A DNA stretch of 64,000 bases. It comes from Puerhibacterium puerhi. GTDB taxonomy: Bacteria; Actinomycetota; Actinomycetes; Actinomycetales; Cellulomonadaceae. This document shows positions 25,363 through 34,090 of this stretch, one piece after another. A model generated the notes under the pieces. It was not told where the DNA came from. It did no database searches and worked only from the letters and a program-made list of their open reading frames with translations. The DNA lies in assembly GCF_009846865.1 (NCBI RefSeq), contig NZ_WUWN01000003.1:124001-188000 (forward strand), given 5' to 3'. The first letter of the stretch is position 1; every line of letters starts with the position of its first letter. A program made the translations under genes and the position numbers.

Positions 25363-25754
25363 CGGGCCCGCTCGCGTTCCTGCTGGTCGCCGTCGGCGGC
25401 GGCGTGGGCGCGGCGGCCCGGTTCGTCGTCGCCGACGCCATCAGGGCCCGCCGCACCACCGCCCTGCCGTGGGGAACGGTCACGGTCAACGCGGTCGGGT
25501 CCCTCGTGATCGGCGTGGTGGCGGGGCTGGTGCTCACGGTGGGCGCCGACGGCGGCGGCCTGGAGTCGTGGCGCCTGCTGCTCGCGACGGGCCTGTGCGG
25601 CGGGTTCACCACCTTCTCCACGGCCACTGTCGAGGCGGTGACGCAGCTGCGGGGCGGGCGGCCCGGCCGCGCGCTCGCCACGACAGCGGCCAACCTGCTG
25701 CTGTCGCTGGCCGCCGTGGCGCTCGGGCTGGGGATCGTCCTCCTCCTGGCCTGA
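25359..25754 (+). CDS. crcB: Fluoride efflux channel CrcB/Fluc, second of two
   Basis: 131 residues from GTG 25359, which overlaps the first crcB stop by GTGA. Motifs: GGGVGAAARFVVADA, GTVTVNAVGSLVIGVVAG and GGFTTFSTATVEAV, the same three Fluc signatures. Four membrane helices are expected. It probably assembles with the first CrcB as an antiparallel heterodimer to export fluoride. Translational coupling should keep the two in balance. Confidence 0.93.
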   Translation: MTGPLAFLLVAVGGGVGAAARFVVADAIRARRTTALPWGTVTVNAVGSLVIGVVAGLVLTVGADGGGLESWRLLLATGLCGGFTTFSTATVEAVTQLRGGRPGRALATTAANLLLSLAAVALGLGIVLLLA

Positions 25755-25861
25755 GGTGGAGGCGACCGGGACGCGGGGCCGGGGCCGCCGCCGAGGCCGC
25801 CGTACGCGCCGCGCGCCCAGGGTGCCGCCGCCGCGTCACCGCCGGGTGCGAGAGTGTCCCC

Positions 25862-26797
25862 GTGAGCCTCCTCCTGCTCGACACGGCGTCCCTGTACTTC
25901 CGGGCCTTCCACGGCGTGCCGGACTCGCTGCGCTCGCCCCGGGGCGAGCCGGTCAACGCCGTGCGCGGCCTCCTCGACACCATCGCGTTCCTCGTCACCG
26001 AGCACGGCCCGGACCGGCTCGTGGCGTGCTGGGACGACGACTGGCGGCCGGCCTGGCGGGTCGAGGCGATCCCGTCCTACAAGGCGCACCGCGTCGCGCA
26101 GCCCGGCGGCGGTCCCGGCGGACGCGACGTCGAGGAGGTGCCCGAGGCGCTCGTGCCCCAGATCGCTGTGATCGTCGACGTGCTCGCCGCCCTGGGCATC
26201 GCCCGCGTCGGCGCGCCGGGCTACGAGGCCGACGACGTCATCGGCACGCTGACCACGCGCGCCGTCGCCGCGGGCACCGGGCCGGTGAGCGTGATGACCG
26301 GCGACCGCGACCTGTTCCAGCTCGTCGACGACGCCGCGGGCGTGCGCGTGCTGTACCCGGCGCGCGGCGTGCGGGACCCCGACGTCGTGGACCAGGCCCG
26401 CCTCGCCGAGAGGTACGGCGTGGCGGACGGCGACGCCTACGCCGACATGGCCGTGCTGCGCGGCGACCCCTCCGACGGGCTGCCCGGCGTGCCCGGGATC
26501 GGCGAGAAGACGGCGGCCAGGCTGCTCGCCGAGTTCGGCTCGCTCGAGGCGCTGCTCGCCGCCCGCGACGCCGGCGACCCGCGCCTGACGAAGACCCAGC
26601 GGCAGCGGCTGCTCGACGCCGCGGACTACCTCGCCGTGGCGCCCGCCGTCGTGCGCGTGGCGCGGGACGCCCCGCTGCCCGACGCCGACGACGCGCTGCC
26701 CCAGGCCCCCGCCGACCCGGAGACGCTGCAGCAGCTCACCGAGCGGTGGGGCCTGCGCTCCAGCGTCCAGCGCTTGCTGACGGCCATGGCGCTGTGA
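25862..26797 (+). CDS. 5'-3' exonuclease (FEN/PolA N-terminal family)
   Basis: 311 residues from GTG 25862. PIN-like nuclease core with metal-ligand motifs LLLLDTASLYFRAFHG, GYEADDVIGTL, VMTGDRDLFQLV and AVLRGDPSDGLPGVPGIGEKTAARLL, the last being the helix-hairpin-helix that binds the DNA backbone. It matches the N-terminal 5' nuclease domain of DNA polymerase I as a stand-alone protein; its role would be removal of flaps and RNA primers. GAGAGT ends six bases before the GTG. The stop overlaps the next gene (GTGA). Confidence 0.9.
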   Translation: MSLLLLDTASLYFRAFHGVPDSLRSPRGEPVNAVRGLLDTIAFLVTEHGPDRLVACWDDDWRPAWRVEAIPSYKAHRVAQPGGGPGGRDVEEVPEALVPQIAVIVDVLAALGIARVGAPGYEADDVIGTLTTRAVAAGTGPVSVMTGDRDLFQLVDDAAGVRVLYPARGVRDPDVVDQARLAERYGVADGDAYADMAVLRGDPSDGLPGVPGIGEKTAARLLAEFGSLEALLAARDAGDPRLTKTQRQRLLDAADYLAVAPAVVRVARDAPLPDADDALPQAPADPETLQQLTERWGLRSSVQRLLTAMAL

Positions 26798-27756
26798 CGG
26801 CGGCTCCGGCCGCCCGGGGTGCCGTCGGGGACGCCATGCCGCTGCGCGACCGGCTGCTGGCGGTGTCCGTGGCGGTGATGTGGGGCGCGAACTTCCTGGC
26901 CATCGACGCCTCGCTGGGGCACTTCCCGCCGATGTTCCTCGTGGCGCTGCGGTTCGCCCTCATCGCCGTGCCGACGATCCTGCTGGTGCCGCGGCCCGAC
27001 GTGCCGCTGCGGTGGCTGGTCGGGTACGGCGTGGGGTTCGGCACGCTGCAGTTCCTGTTCCTGTACTGGGGGATGGCCGCCGGGATGCCGGCCGGCCTGG
27101 CCTCGCTGGTGCTGCAGGCGTCGGCCCCGTTCACGGTGCTGCTGGGCGCGGTGCTCCTGCGCGAGCGGGTCAGCGGCCGGCGCCTGGTGGGGATCCTCGT
27201 CGCGGCGGCCGGGCTCGCCGTCGTCGGCTGGGAGCGGGCCGAGCACGCCGCGGTGCTGCCGTTCCTGCTGACCCTGGCCGGGGCGCTCGGCTGGGCCTTC
27301 GGCAACCTCTGCAGCCGGCAGGCGCGCCCGTCGCAGCCCCTGCACCTGACCCTGTGGATGTCGGTGGTGCCGCCGCTGCCGATGCTGGCGCTGTCCCTGC
27401 TCACCGAGGGTCCGGCCCGCATCGCGGAGTCGTTCGCCACGCTGGGCTCGCGCTCCGGCGTGGTCGCCCTGGTCGGTCTGGCGTACACGGTGCTGGTGGG
27501 CACCGTGCTGGGCTCGGGCGTGTGGACCGGGCTCATGGCCCGGCACCCGGCCGGCGTCGTCGCGCCGTTCTCCATGCTCGTGCCGGTGGTGGGCATCTCG
27601 ACGGCGTGGCTGGTGCTCGGCGAGACCGCCTCGCTGCTGGAGATCGCCGGCGGCGTGCTCGTGGTGGGCGGCGTGCTGCTGGGCGCCGCCGGGTCGCGGC
27701 GCCGCGCGCCGGAGCCTGCGGTCCCGGAGCCGGCGCCCGTCAGGCCGACGGGCTGA
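26794..27756 (+). CDS. EamA/DMT-family transporter
   Basis: 320 residues from GTG 26794 (ATG 26836 also possible). Ten hydrophobic helices in two EamA halves: LLAVSVAVMWGANFLAIDASL at the start, LVLQASAPFTVLLGAVLLRE at the end of the first half, and APFSMLVPVVGISTAWLVLGE at the end of the second. DMT-family exporters carry amino acids or other small metabolites; the substrate is unknown. Translationally coupled to the exonuclease gene, with no obvious functional link. Its 3' end overlaps the convergent VOC gene by 17 bp. Confidence 0.9.
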   Translation: MTAAPAARGAVGDAMPLRDRLLAVSVAVMWGANFLAIDASLGHFPPMFLVALRFALIAVPTILLVPRPDVPLRWLVGYGVGFGTLQFLFLYWGMAAGMPAGLASLVLQASAPFTVLLGAVLLRERVSGRRLVGILVAAAGLAVVGWERAEHAAVLPFLLTLAGALGWAFGNLCSRQARPSQPLHLTLWMSVVPPLPMLALSLLTEGPARIAESFATLGSRSGVVALVGLAYTVLVGTVLGSGVWTGLMARHPAGVVAPFSMLVPVVGISTAWLVLGETASLLEIAGGVLVVGGVLLGAAGSRRRAPEPAVPEPAPVRPTG

Positions 27757-28417
27757 AGACGCAGAACTCGTTGCCCTCGACGTCCGCCATCACGGTCCAG
27801 CGGATCTCGTCGTCGGGCTCGCGCAGCACGCGCGCGCCGCGGGACACCAGGTCGGCGACCGTCACCCCGGGGCGCAGGTCCACGTCCCAGTGCACGCGGT
27901 TCTTCACGGTCTTCGGCTCGGGCACGGGCGCGAAGTCGAACGACTCGAACGGCACGCCGGCGGCGCCGTCGAGCCACCACCAGCCGTGCTCGGCGTCGTG
28001 GCCGAGCTCACCGCCGAGCAGCCCCTGCCAGAACCGGGCCACCGCCTCGGGGTCGGCGCAGTCGACGACGACGTCCTTGAGCCGGTAGTCGCCCACGGGC
28101 CTCTGCTCGAAGACGCACAGCTCGCCGCCCTCGGGGTCGGCCACCACGGTCCACGGGAAGCGCCCCGGCGCGGACAGCCGCGGGCCGACGACGTCGTCAA
28201 GCGCGGCCGCCCGCACGTCCAGGTGCACGCGGTGCTTGACGGTCTTGGGCTCGGGCACCGCGTTGACCCACACCGTGCGCTCGGGCCGGTCGCCGCGCAG
28301 CACGACGCCGCGGTCGAACGGCTCGGGCCGCAGGCCCAGCACCTGCCCCCACCACCGGCTCAGCAGGTCGGCGTCGACGGCGTCCACGCACAGGTCCTTG
28401 TACGACACCAGCGTCAT
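27740..28417 (-). CDS. VOC-family protein with two glyoxalase-like modules
   Basis: 225 residues. Two modules of the glyoxalase-like type: DLCVDAVDADLLSRWWGQVLGL...HLDV...VVADPEGGELCVFE (1-110) and DVVVDCADPEAVARFWQGLLGGELG...HWDVDL...VMADVEGNEFCVFS (115-222). Both keep PEPKTVK(H/N)RVH, a motif common in actinobacterial proteins of this group. Substrate unknown. The start at 28417 is supported by TACGCT six bases upstream. Its last 17 bp overlap the EamA gene on the other strand. Confidence 0.85.
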   Translation of the reverse strand: MTLVSYKDLCVDAVDADLLSRWWGQVLGLRPEPFDRGVVLRGDRPERTVWVNAVPEPKTVKHRVHLDVRAAALDDVVGPRLSAPGRFPWTVVADPEGGELCVFEQRPVGDYRLKDVVVDCADPEAVARFWQGLLGGELGHDAEHGWWWLDGAAGVPFESFDFAPVPEPKTVKNRVHWDVDLRPGVTVADLVSRGARVLREPDDEIRWTVMADVEGNEFCVFSPSA

Positions 28418-28423
28418 GCCGGG

Positions 28424-28429
28424 AGCGTA
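28424..28429 (-). promoter_or_regulatory. -10 hexamer TACGCT, leaderless start of VOC gene
   Basis: On the minus strand TACGCT ends six bases before ATG at 28417. Confidence 0.55.
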
Positions 28430-28460
28430 CGGCGACCGCGGCCCGCGCACCGCCGCACCC

Positions 28461-28553
28461 GCCGAGATAGAGAGGTGCCCCGCCGAGATAGAGAGGGGGC
28501 TCTCTATCTCGCCGGGACACCTCTCTATCTCGGCGCGAGGGGTCTCTATCTCG
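28461..28553. repeat. Nested palindrome of five 12-mer units
   Basis: CGAGATAGAGAG occurs at 28463 and 28484; its reverse complement CTCTCTATCTCG occurs at 28500 and 28521, and an 11-base version at 28543. The first four form an almost perfect palindrome with arms of about 35 bp (28461-28495 and 28500-28534; two mismatches) around a short GGGG centre. It is much AT-richer than its surroundings. It lies past the stop of the RpiB-type gene and before the VOC promoter, so it may end the long catabolic operon. Confidence 0.85.
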
Positions 28554-28562
28554 GCGAGGAGG

Positions 28563-29045
28563 TCAGCAGGCCGGGGCCTGTCGCTCGCCCGCCGCGCGGT
28601 CGTACTCCTCGAGCGCGGCCACCTTCGCCGCCGAGGCGGAGGTCTCGTCGAAGACGTGGTCCAGCCACTGGCTCGCGAGCTGCTTGGCGAGCTCCAGCCC
28701 GATGACGCGCTGGCCGAACGTCAGCACCTGGGCGTTGTTCGACTTCACGAGGCGCTCGACGGAGAAGGAGTCGTGCGCCACCGAGGCGCGCACGCCCGGC
28801 ACCGTGTTCGCCGCCATCGCGACGCCGATGCCGGTGCCGCACACCAGCAGCGCGCGGTCCACCTCGCCGTCGGCGACCTTGCGGCCGGCCGCGACGCCGA
28901 TGTGCGGGTAGTCGACGTCCTCGTCCGAGCCGACGCCGACGTCGACGACCGCGTCGACGCGCGGGTCGTCCTGCAGCTGCTTCTTCAGCGCTTCCTTGTA
29001 CTCGTAGCCGGCGGAGTCAGCGCCGACGGCGATGCGCCATCCCAT
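28563..29045 (-). CDS. RpiB-family isomerase, probably for a tetrulose 4-phosphate
   Basis: 160 residues, RpiB length. CGTGIGVAMAANTVPGVRA carries the catalytic Cys and the phosphate loop. The usual His of the SDHAG motif is Ser here (GADSAGYEYK) and the usual NDANVL reads SNNAQVL, deviations I associate with the erythritol/threitol branch of the family (EryI/DerI), which interconverts D-erythrulose 4-phosphate and D-erythrose 4-phosphate. That assignment is inference, backed by the adjacent DAK-type kinase. Last gene of the five-gene catabolic operon; plain ribose-5-phosphate isomerase is the alternative. Confidence 0.82.
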   Translation of the reverse strand: MGWRIAVGADSAGYEYKEALKKQLQDDPRVDAVVDVGVGSDEDVDYPHIGVAAGRKVADGEVDRALLVCGTGIGVAMAANTVPGVRASVAHDSFSVERLVKSNNAQVLTFGQRVIGLELAKQLASQWLDHVFDETSASAAKVAALEEYDRAAGERQAPAC

Positions 29046-29080
29046 GTCGTGGTCCTTCGCTCTCGATGTCAGAGGTTCGG

Positions 29081-30808
29081 TCAGCGGGCCTGCGCGGCGA
29101 AGACGTCGGCCGCGGCGGTGACGCACAGCGCGAACGACACCGCGCCCGGGTCCGGCGTGCCCACCGAGCGGGCCGCCAGCGGGCGGGCGCGGCCCACCTG
29201 CGGCGTCAGCTCGGCGGTCTTCTCGGCGGCCCAGGTGGCGTCCTCGGCGGCCCGGCGCCAGGCGCCGGCCAGCCCGCCGGCCCCGGAGGCCAGCTCGCGC
29301 CCGAGCGCCTCGACGAACGGCACGACGGCATCGAGCAGCGTCTTGTCGCCCACGTGCGCCTTGCCGAGCGAGGTCAGCGCGTCGAGGTAGGCGCGGGTGG
29401 CGGTCACGGCGGCGTCGGGCCCGGGCAGCCCGGCGTTGCCGAGCACAGCGCCGGCGGCGCGCAGGCCGGCGCCCCACAGGACGCCGGACGTGCCGCCGGC
29501 GAACTCCGCCCACGCGTCGCCCGCGGCCTCCAGCACGCCCCGCGCGCCCCAGCCGGCCTCGGCGGCGCGGCGGGCGGCGGCCAGCCCGTGGTCGATGCCG
29601 CGGACCATGCCGCGCCCGTGGTCGCCGTCGCCGGCCACCGCGTCGATCCGGCCGAGCTCCTGCTCGGCGTCGTGGATCACCGCGGCCGCGGCCTCCAGGG
29701 CCGCGACGACGCCGGCGGCCAGGGCCCGCGAGCCCTCGTCGCCCTCGGCCGGCACGGCCTCGGCGGTCAGGTCCGCCAGCTCCTCGTCGGCGTCGTCCCC
29801 GGCCTCGACGGCCGCGGCGCCGCGGCGCCACGCCGGGGTCACCGCGGGGTCCAGCCACAGCTCCTCGAGCTCGTCGTCCAGCCAGGTCAGGGTCAGCGAG
29901 ACGCCGCCCATGTCCAGGCTGGTGACCAGCTCGCCGACCTCCGGAGCGACGATCGTCAGCCCGGCCTCGCGCAGCAGCGGCGCCACCGACGCCCACAGCA
30001 CGAACAGCTCCTCGTATTTGGTGGAGCCCAGGCCGTTGAGCACCACCGCCACGCGGCCGTCGGCGTCGGCGGGGCGCTCGGCGAGCAGGCGCTCCACGAG
30101 CAGCCGCGCCATCTCGGGCGCCGGCATCGAGTCGATGTCCTCGAGGCCCGGCTCGCCGTGGATGCCCAGGCCGAGGCCGACCGCGCCGTCCGGAACGGTG
30201 AAGTGCGGGGTGTCGGCGCCGGGGAACGTGCACCCGGAGAACGCCAGCCCGAGCGTGAACGTGCGGTCGTTGGCCAGCTGCCCCAGGCGCACGACCTCGT
30301 CGAGGTCGTGCCCGCGCTCGGCCGCGGCGCCCAGCACCTTGAAGACGACGAAGTCGCCCGCGATGCCGCGGCGGCGGTGCTTCTCGTCCGCCCCGGCCGA
30401 CGCGACGTCGTCGGTGACGATCAGCTGACGCGCCGGGATGCCCTCGGCCTCGAGGCGCTCGCCCGCCAGGCCGAAGTTCATGACGTCGCCGGCGTAGTTG
30501 CCGTAGGTGTACACCACGCCGCGGCCGCTGTTCGCGAGCCGGCCCACCGAGTAGGCCTGGGCCGTGGACGGCGAGGTGAAGATGTTGCCGACGACGGCGC
30601 CGTCGGCGAAGCCCGGGCCCACCACGCCCATGAACGCCGGGTAGTGGCCGGACCCGCCGCCGACGACGACGGCGACCTTCGGCGTGCGCGAGCGGCGCCG
30701 GCGCACCACGCCGCCGGGCACCTCGCGCACGAGGTCGGCGTGCAGGTCGGCGAAGCCGGTGACGGCGTCGGCGGCGAACTCGGCCGGGTCGGCGTAGATG
30801 CGGGTCAT
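29081..30808 (-). CDS. DAK-type kinase (DhaK-DhaL fusion), likely dihydroxyacetone or erythrulose kinase
   Basis: 575 residues, the ATP-dependent single-chain DAK form. DhaK domain (1-330): VVVGGGSGHYPAFMGVVGPG, YGNYAGDVMNF and the covalent substrate-binding His in LGIHGEPGLEDI. DhaL domain (about 360-575): AVAGDGDHGRGMVRGI with the ATP-Mg Asp cluster, EFAGGTSGVLWG and GDKTLLDAVVPF. It phosphorylates dihydroxyacetone or a C4 ketose. In Mycobacterium smegmatis this fold serves as D- and L-erythrulose kinase beside an RpiB-type isomerase, and the same pairing is seen here. Start overlaps the upstream TIM-barrel stop (ATGA). Confidence 0.9.
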   Translation of the reverse strand: MTRIYADPAEFAADAVTGFADLHADLVREVPGGVVRRRRSRTPKVAVVVGGGSGHYPAFMGVVGPGFADGAVVGNIFTSPSTAQAYSVGRLANSGRGVVYTYGNYAGDVMNFGLAGERLEAEGIPARQLIVTDDVASAGADEKHRRRGIAGDFVVFKVLGAAAERGHDLDEVVRLGQLANDRTFTLGLAFSGCTFPGADTPHFTVPDGAVGLGLGIHGEPGLEDIDSMPAPEMARLLVERLLAERPADADGRVAVVLNGLGSTKYEELFVLWASVAPLLREAGLTIVAPEVGELVTSLDMGGVSLTLTWLDDELEELWLDPAVTPAWRRGAAAVEAGDDADEELADLTAEAVPAEGDEGSRALAAGVVAALEAAAAVIHDAEQELGRIDAVAGDGDHGRGMVRGIDHGLAAARRAAEAGWGARGVLEAAGDAWAEFAGGTSGVLWGAGLRAAGAVLGNAGLPGPDAAVTATRAYLDALTSLGKAHVGDKTLLDAVVPFVEALGRELASGAGGLAGAWRRAAEDATWAAEKTAELTPQVGRARPLAARSVGTPDPGAVSFALCVTAAADVFAAQAR

Positions 30809-31653
30809 CGCTGCACCTCCGCCACCAGGGCGGTCATCTCGTCGTACGAGCGCTGGGCGTCGGCCTCGCGCTCGTGCTCCTCGACGTCGTGGGTCTCGAG
30901 CTCCAGCACGTACGTGCCCGCAAAGCCGGCCGCCTCGAGCGCTGCCATGGTGCCGCGGAAGTCGACCTTGCCCCGGCCGATGCCGAGGTTGAGGTTGCCC
31001 GGCACGGCGTCGCGCAGGTGGACGCGCTCGACGCGGGCCGCGTGCTTGGTGGCCCAGGCCACGAGGTCCTCGTCGGAGGCGACGACGTGCGAGGTGTCGA
31101 GCAGCAGGCCGATCTGGTCCGGCCCGAGCAGCTCGAGCACCCGGTCGGCGCGCGCGGCCGACCAGGCGAAGCGGCGGTGGTGGAGCACCTCGGCCAGCAG
31201 GCGCACCCCGTGCTCGGCGGCCAGCGCCGACACGAGGCGCAGGTTCGCCGCGATCCGCTCGAGGTCGGCGGCCTCGTCCACGTACGGGTCCCAGGACTGC
31301 CCGCCGGCCGGCAGGATGAGCGCCCCGCCGGTCGCGGCCGCGAGCCGCACCAGCGGCAGGGCCGTGGCCGTGAGCGTCTCGGCGTCGAGCGCCGGGTCGT
31401 TCAGCGGGCCGACGTCGCCGTTCACCGCGCCGGCGCGCAGGCCGTGGCGCTCCAGCTCGGCCACGTAGTCCTGCGGGTCACCCGTGAAGGGCACCGGCAC
31501 GTGGTCGCAGACGCCGGGCAGCGCGCCCAGGTCGACCTCCTCGGCGCCGGTCGCGGCGATGAGCCGCACGGCCTCCTCGAAGGGGCGGAACCGGAAGGTG
31601 ATGGTCGAGATGCCGACGCGCTGCGTCGACGCAGCCGCTGCAGGGGTGCTCAT
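30805..31653 (-). CDS. Xylose-isomerase-like TIM-barrel sugar phosphate isomerase/epimerase
   Basis: 282 residues. AP-endonuclease-2/xylose-isomerase-like barrel: VGISTITFRFRPFEEAVRLIAATGAEEVDLG, LLAEVLHHRRF (metal Glu), GLLLDTSHVVAS (metal Asp and His), RVHLRDAVPG and TYVLELETHD (final metal Glu). Enzymes of this family isomerise or epimerise sugars and sugar acids through a divalent metal. In this operon it would convert an isomer of the four-carbon substrate, or supply a parallel entry; the exact reaction is open. Coupled to the kinase gene by a 4-bp overlap. Confidence 0.85.
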   Translation of the reverse strand: MSTPAAAASTQRVGISTITFRFRPFEEAVRLIAATGAEEVDLGALPGVCDHVPVPFTGDPQDYVAELERHGLRAGAVNGDVGPLNDPALDAETLTATALPLVRLAAATGGALILPAGGQSWDPYVDEAADLERIAANLRLVSALAAEHGVRLLAEVLHHRRFAWSAARADRVLELLGPDQIGLLLDTSHVVASDEDLVAWATKHAARVERVHLRDAVPGNLNLGIGRGKVDFRGTMAALEAAGFAGTYVLELETHDVEEHEREADAQRSYDEMTALVAEVQR

Positions 31654-31683
31654 GGTGGTGCTCCGTCCGCTCGTGGCCCGCCG

Positions 31684-32460
31684 TCAGGCGATGTACGAGC
31701 CGCCGTTGATGTTCTGGGTGGTGCCGGTGATGTACGAGGAGTCCTCGCTGGACAGGAAGACGGTCAGCGCGGCGATGTCCTCCGGGGTGCCCTGGCGGCC
31801 CATCGGCACGGACGCGGCGAGGCGGGCCTCGTTCTCGGCGTCGGTGGCGCCGGCGCGGATGTCGGTGTCGACGACGCCGGGGCTGATCGCGTTGACGGTG
31901 ATGCCGTGCGGGGCCATCTCGCGGGCCAGCGAGCGGGTCAGGCCGAGGATGCCGGCCTTGGCGGCCGAGTACGGCGTCTTGGAGAACACGCCGCCGCCCT
32001 GCTGCGCGGAGACCGACGACATGTTGACGATGCGGCCGTAGCCGTTCTCGATCATCGCGGGCAGGAAGGCCTGGCAGGCCAGGAACGTGCCGGTGAGGTT
32101 GATGTCCAGGACGCGGCGCCACTCCTTCATGTCCACCTCGAGGAACGGCACGGGCGAGGCGACGCCGGCGATGTTCGCCAGGGCGCCGACGGGCGGCAGC
32201 CCGGAGGCGGCGACGGTGGCGGCGGCGCTGCGCACCGACTCCGGGTCGGTGACGTCGACGCCGAGGCCGATCACCGGGACGCCGTGGGCGGCGGCCAGGT
32301 CGTCGGCGGCCGACTTGGCGCCGGCCTCGTCGATGTCGAGCAGGGCGACGGCCCAGCCCTCGGCGGCGAAGCGGGTGGCGGTGGCGAAGCCGATGCCGCG
32401 GCGGGAGGCGGCGCCCGTGACGACGGCGGTGCGCTGGCCGACTCCGGTCTGGTAGCTCAT
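31684..32460 (-). CDS. SDR-family dehydrogenase
   Basis: 258 residues, a classical SDR. Coenzyme loop VVTGAASRRGIGFA, NIAG (ANIAGVAS), catalytic Ser in VNMSSVSA, YxxxK in TPYSAAKAG, and the C-terminal PGVVDTDI, ITGTTQNINGGSYIA. It would oxidise a polyol or sugar alcohol to the ketose with NAD(P)+. D-threitol dehydrogenase of mycobacteria is an SDR next to a DAK kinase and an RpiB isomerase, so a C4 polyol is the best guess. Second gene of the operon that starts with the MFS transporter. Confidence 0.88.
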   Translation of the reverse strand: MSYQTGVGQRTAVVTGAASRRGIGFATATRFAAEGWAVALLDIDEAGAKSAADDLAAAHGVPVIGLGVDVTDPESVRSAAATVAASGLPPVGALANIAGVASPVPFLEVDMKEWRRVLDINLTGTFLACQAFLPAMIENGYGRIVNMSSVSAQQGGGVFSKTPYSAAKAGILGLTRSLAREMAPHGITVNAISPGVVDTDIRAGATDAENEARLAASVPMGRQGTPEDIAALTVFLSSEDSSYITGTTQNINGGSYIA

Positions 32461-32561
32461 GGGAGGTTCCTTCTCTTCGTGGTCTCTTCGTGGTGCGGGG
32501 GGTCGGCCGGCGCCGCCGACGCCCCGGGCCGAGGCGCCGCGCGGGCGCCCCGGCCCGGGTG

Positions 32562-33953
32562 TCAGGCGCCGGTGGTGGCGAGGCTCGAGGCGCGGCCGGT
32601 AGTGCCGCCGGCGGCCTGCTCCTGCGCGAGGGCCGCGGCGGTGGCGCGCTCGGCCTCGGCGCGCCTGGCGGGGCCGTACGTCTCCGGCGTGACGAGCGCG
32701 GCGACCAGGCCGATCGCGCCGTAGACGACGAACAGGACGGCGGGGCCGGCCCAGCCGAACGCCTCGTACAGGGACACGGCCCAGAACGCGGTGAAGCCGG
32801 AGACCACGGCGGCGAGCTGGTAGGCCAGCGAGGCGCCCGAGGAGCGGGTCTCGGTGGAGAACAGCTCGGAGAACCAGGCGCCCTGCGTGCCGGCCAGCGA
32901 GTTGTGGCAGAACACGAACGCGATGACGAACACCGCGATGACCAGGCCGAGCCGGCCCGTGTTCACCATGAGGAACATCGGGACGCCGAACAGCAGCATC
33001 AGCGTGGTGCCGATCAGGTAGACCGGGCGGCGGCCGACGCGGTCGGTGAGGCGGCCCCACAGCAGCGTGGCCGGCAGGCCGAGCAGCGCGGCGACGACGA
33101 TCGCGAGGATCGTGTGCGGGCGGGTGGCCAGGCCGTTGCTCTGGACGTACGAGGTGATGTAGGTGATCGAGACGGCGTAGCCGGCGGTCTCCGCGATGCG
33201 CAGGCCGAACGCGCGCAGCAGGTTGCGCCAGTCCTGGCGGATCACGGTGAGCAGCGGGTTCTTGGCCAGCGTGCCCTGCTCCTTGGCGTCCTCGAACTCC
33301 GGGGACTCCTCCACCTTCAGGCGGATGTACAGGCCGGCGGCGATGAGCACGGAGCTGAGCAGGAACGGCACGCGCCAGGCCCAGTCGCCCGGCAGGCCCG
33401 CGCTCGCGAGGAACGCGAGGTTGGCGAGCAGCAGGCCGAGCGGGAAGCCGGCCTGCGGGATGGCCGTGAAGGCGCCCTTGCGCCGCCACGGGGCGTGCTC
33501 GTACGTCATGAGGATCGCGCCGCCCCACTCCGCGCCGAAGGCCAGGCCCTGGATGACGCGGACGATGACGAGCAGCACCGGGGCCAGGATGCCGACGGTG
33601 GCGTACGTGGGCAGCGCCCCGATCGCCACGGTGGACAGGCCCATGATCAGCAGCGAGGCGACGAGCACGGGGCGACGGCCGATCTTGTCGCCGAGGTAGC
33701 CGCCGATGATGCCGCCGAGCGGGCGGGCCGCGAAGCCGATGCCGAGCGTGGCGAAGGACAGCAGCAGGCCCGTGGTGGGGTTGCTGTCGGGGAAGAACGC
33801 GTCGCCGAAGTAGAGCGCGGCCGCGGTCCCGTAGCCGATGAAGTCGTAGTTCTCCACCGTGGTGCCGACCGCGCTGCCGATGGCGGTGCGCAGCTTGTGG
33901 CGGGTGCCGAGCACCGGGCTGGCGTCGCCCGCTGCGGCCGTCGTCGATGTCAT
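32562..33953 (-). CDS. MFS transporter, metabolite:H+ symporter (MHS) type
   Basis: 463 residues, about twelve membrane helices. It has the MHS-family start TTVENYDFIGYGTAAAL, the loop 2-3 motif GGYLGDKIGRRPVLV and the second-half repeat WGRLTDRVGRRPVYLIG, plus RVIQGLAFGAEWGGA. MHS members (ShiA, KgtP, ProP) bring in organic acids or small polar metabolites with protons. As first gene of the operon it probably imports the substrate of the enzymes downstream. The operator-bearing promoter lies 43-70 bp upstream. Confidence 0.9.
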   Translation of the reverse strand: MTSTTAAAGDASPVLGTRHKLRTAIGSAVGTTVENYDFIGYGTAAALYFGDAFFPDSNPTTGLLLSFATLGIGFAARPLGGIIGGYLGDKIGRRPVLVASLLIMGLSTVAIGALPTYATVGILAPVLLVIVRVIQGLAFGAEWGGAILMTYEHAPWRRKGAFTAIPQAGFPLGLLLANLAFLASAGLPGDWAWRVPFLLSSVLIAAGLYIRLKVEESPEFEDAKEQGTLAKNPLLTVIRQDWRNLLRAFGLRIAETAGYAVSITYITSYVQSNGLATRPHTILAIVVAALLGLPATLLWGRLTDRVGRRPVYLIGTTLMLLFGVPMFLMVNTGRLGLVIAVFVIAFVFCHNSLAGTQGAWFSELFSTETRSSGASLAYQLAAVVSGFTAFWAVSLYEAFGWAGPAVLFVVYGAIGLVAALVTPETYGPARRAEAERATAAALAQEQAAGGTTGRASSLATTGA

Positions 33954-33995
33954 CGCATCTCCCTTGATGTGGGCCTCGTCAGTAAAGCCGCGTTC

Positions 33996-34023
33996 AGATT
34001 CGACTGTTAACAGTCAGACACAA
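33996..34023 (-). promoter_or_regulatory. Promoter with GACTGTTAACAGTC operator between -35 and -10
   Basis: On the minus strand TTGTGT (34023-34018) and GAATCT (34001-33996) are 16 bp apart. A perfect 14-bp palindrome, GACTGTTAACAGTC (34002-34015), fills that spacer. The core TGTTAACA is repeated before the ABC operon (40573-40580). FCD-type GntR proteins, two of which are encoded nearby, bind short palindromes with a GT-AC core. Confidence 0.65.
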
Positions 34024-34090
34024 GAAGGTTGCCGAACGGTGCGCCGGGTTGTCAAGCGGCCTGGTGACGACCTGGCGGGAAGGCCGGTTG

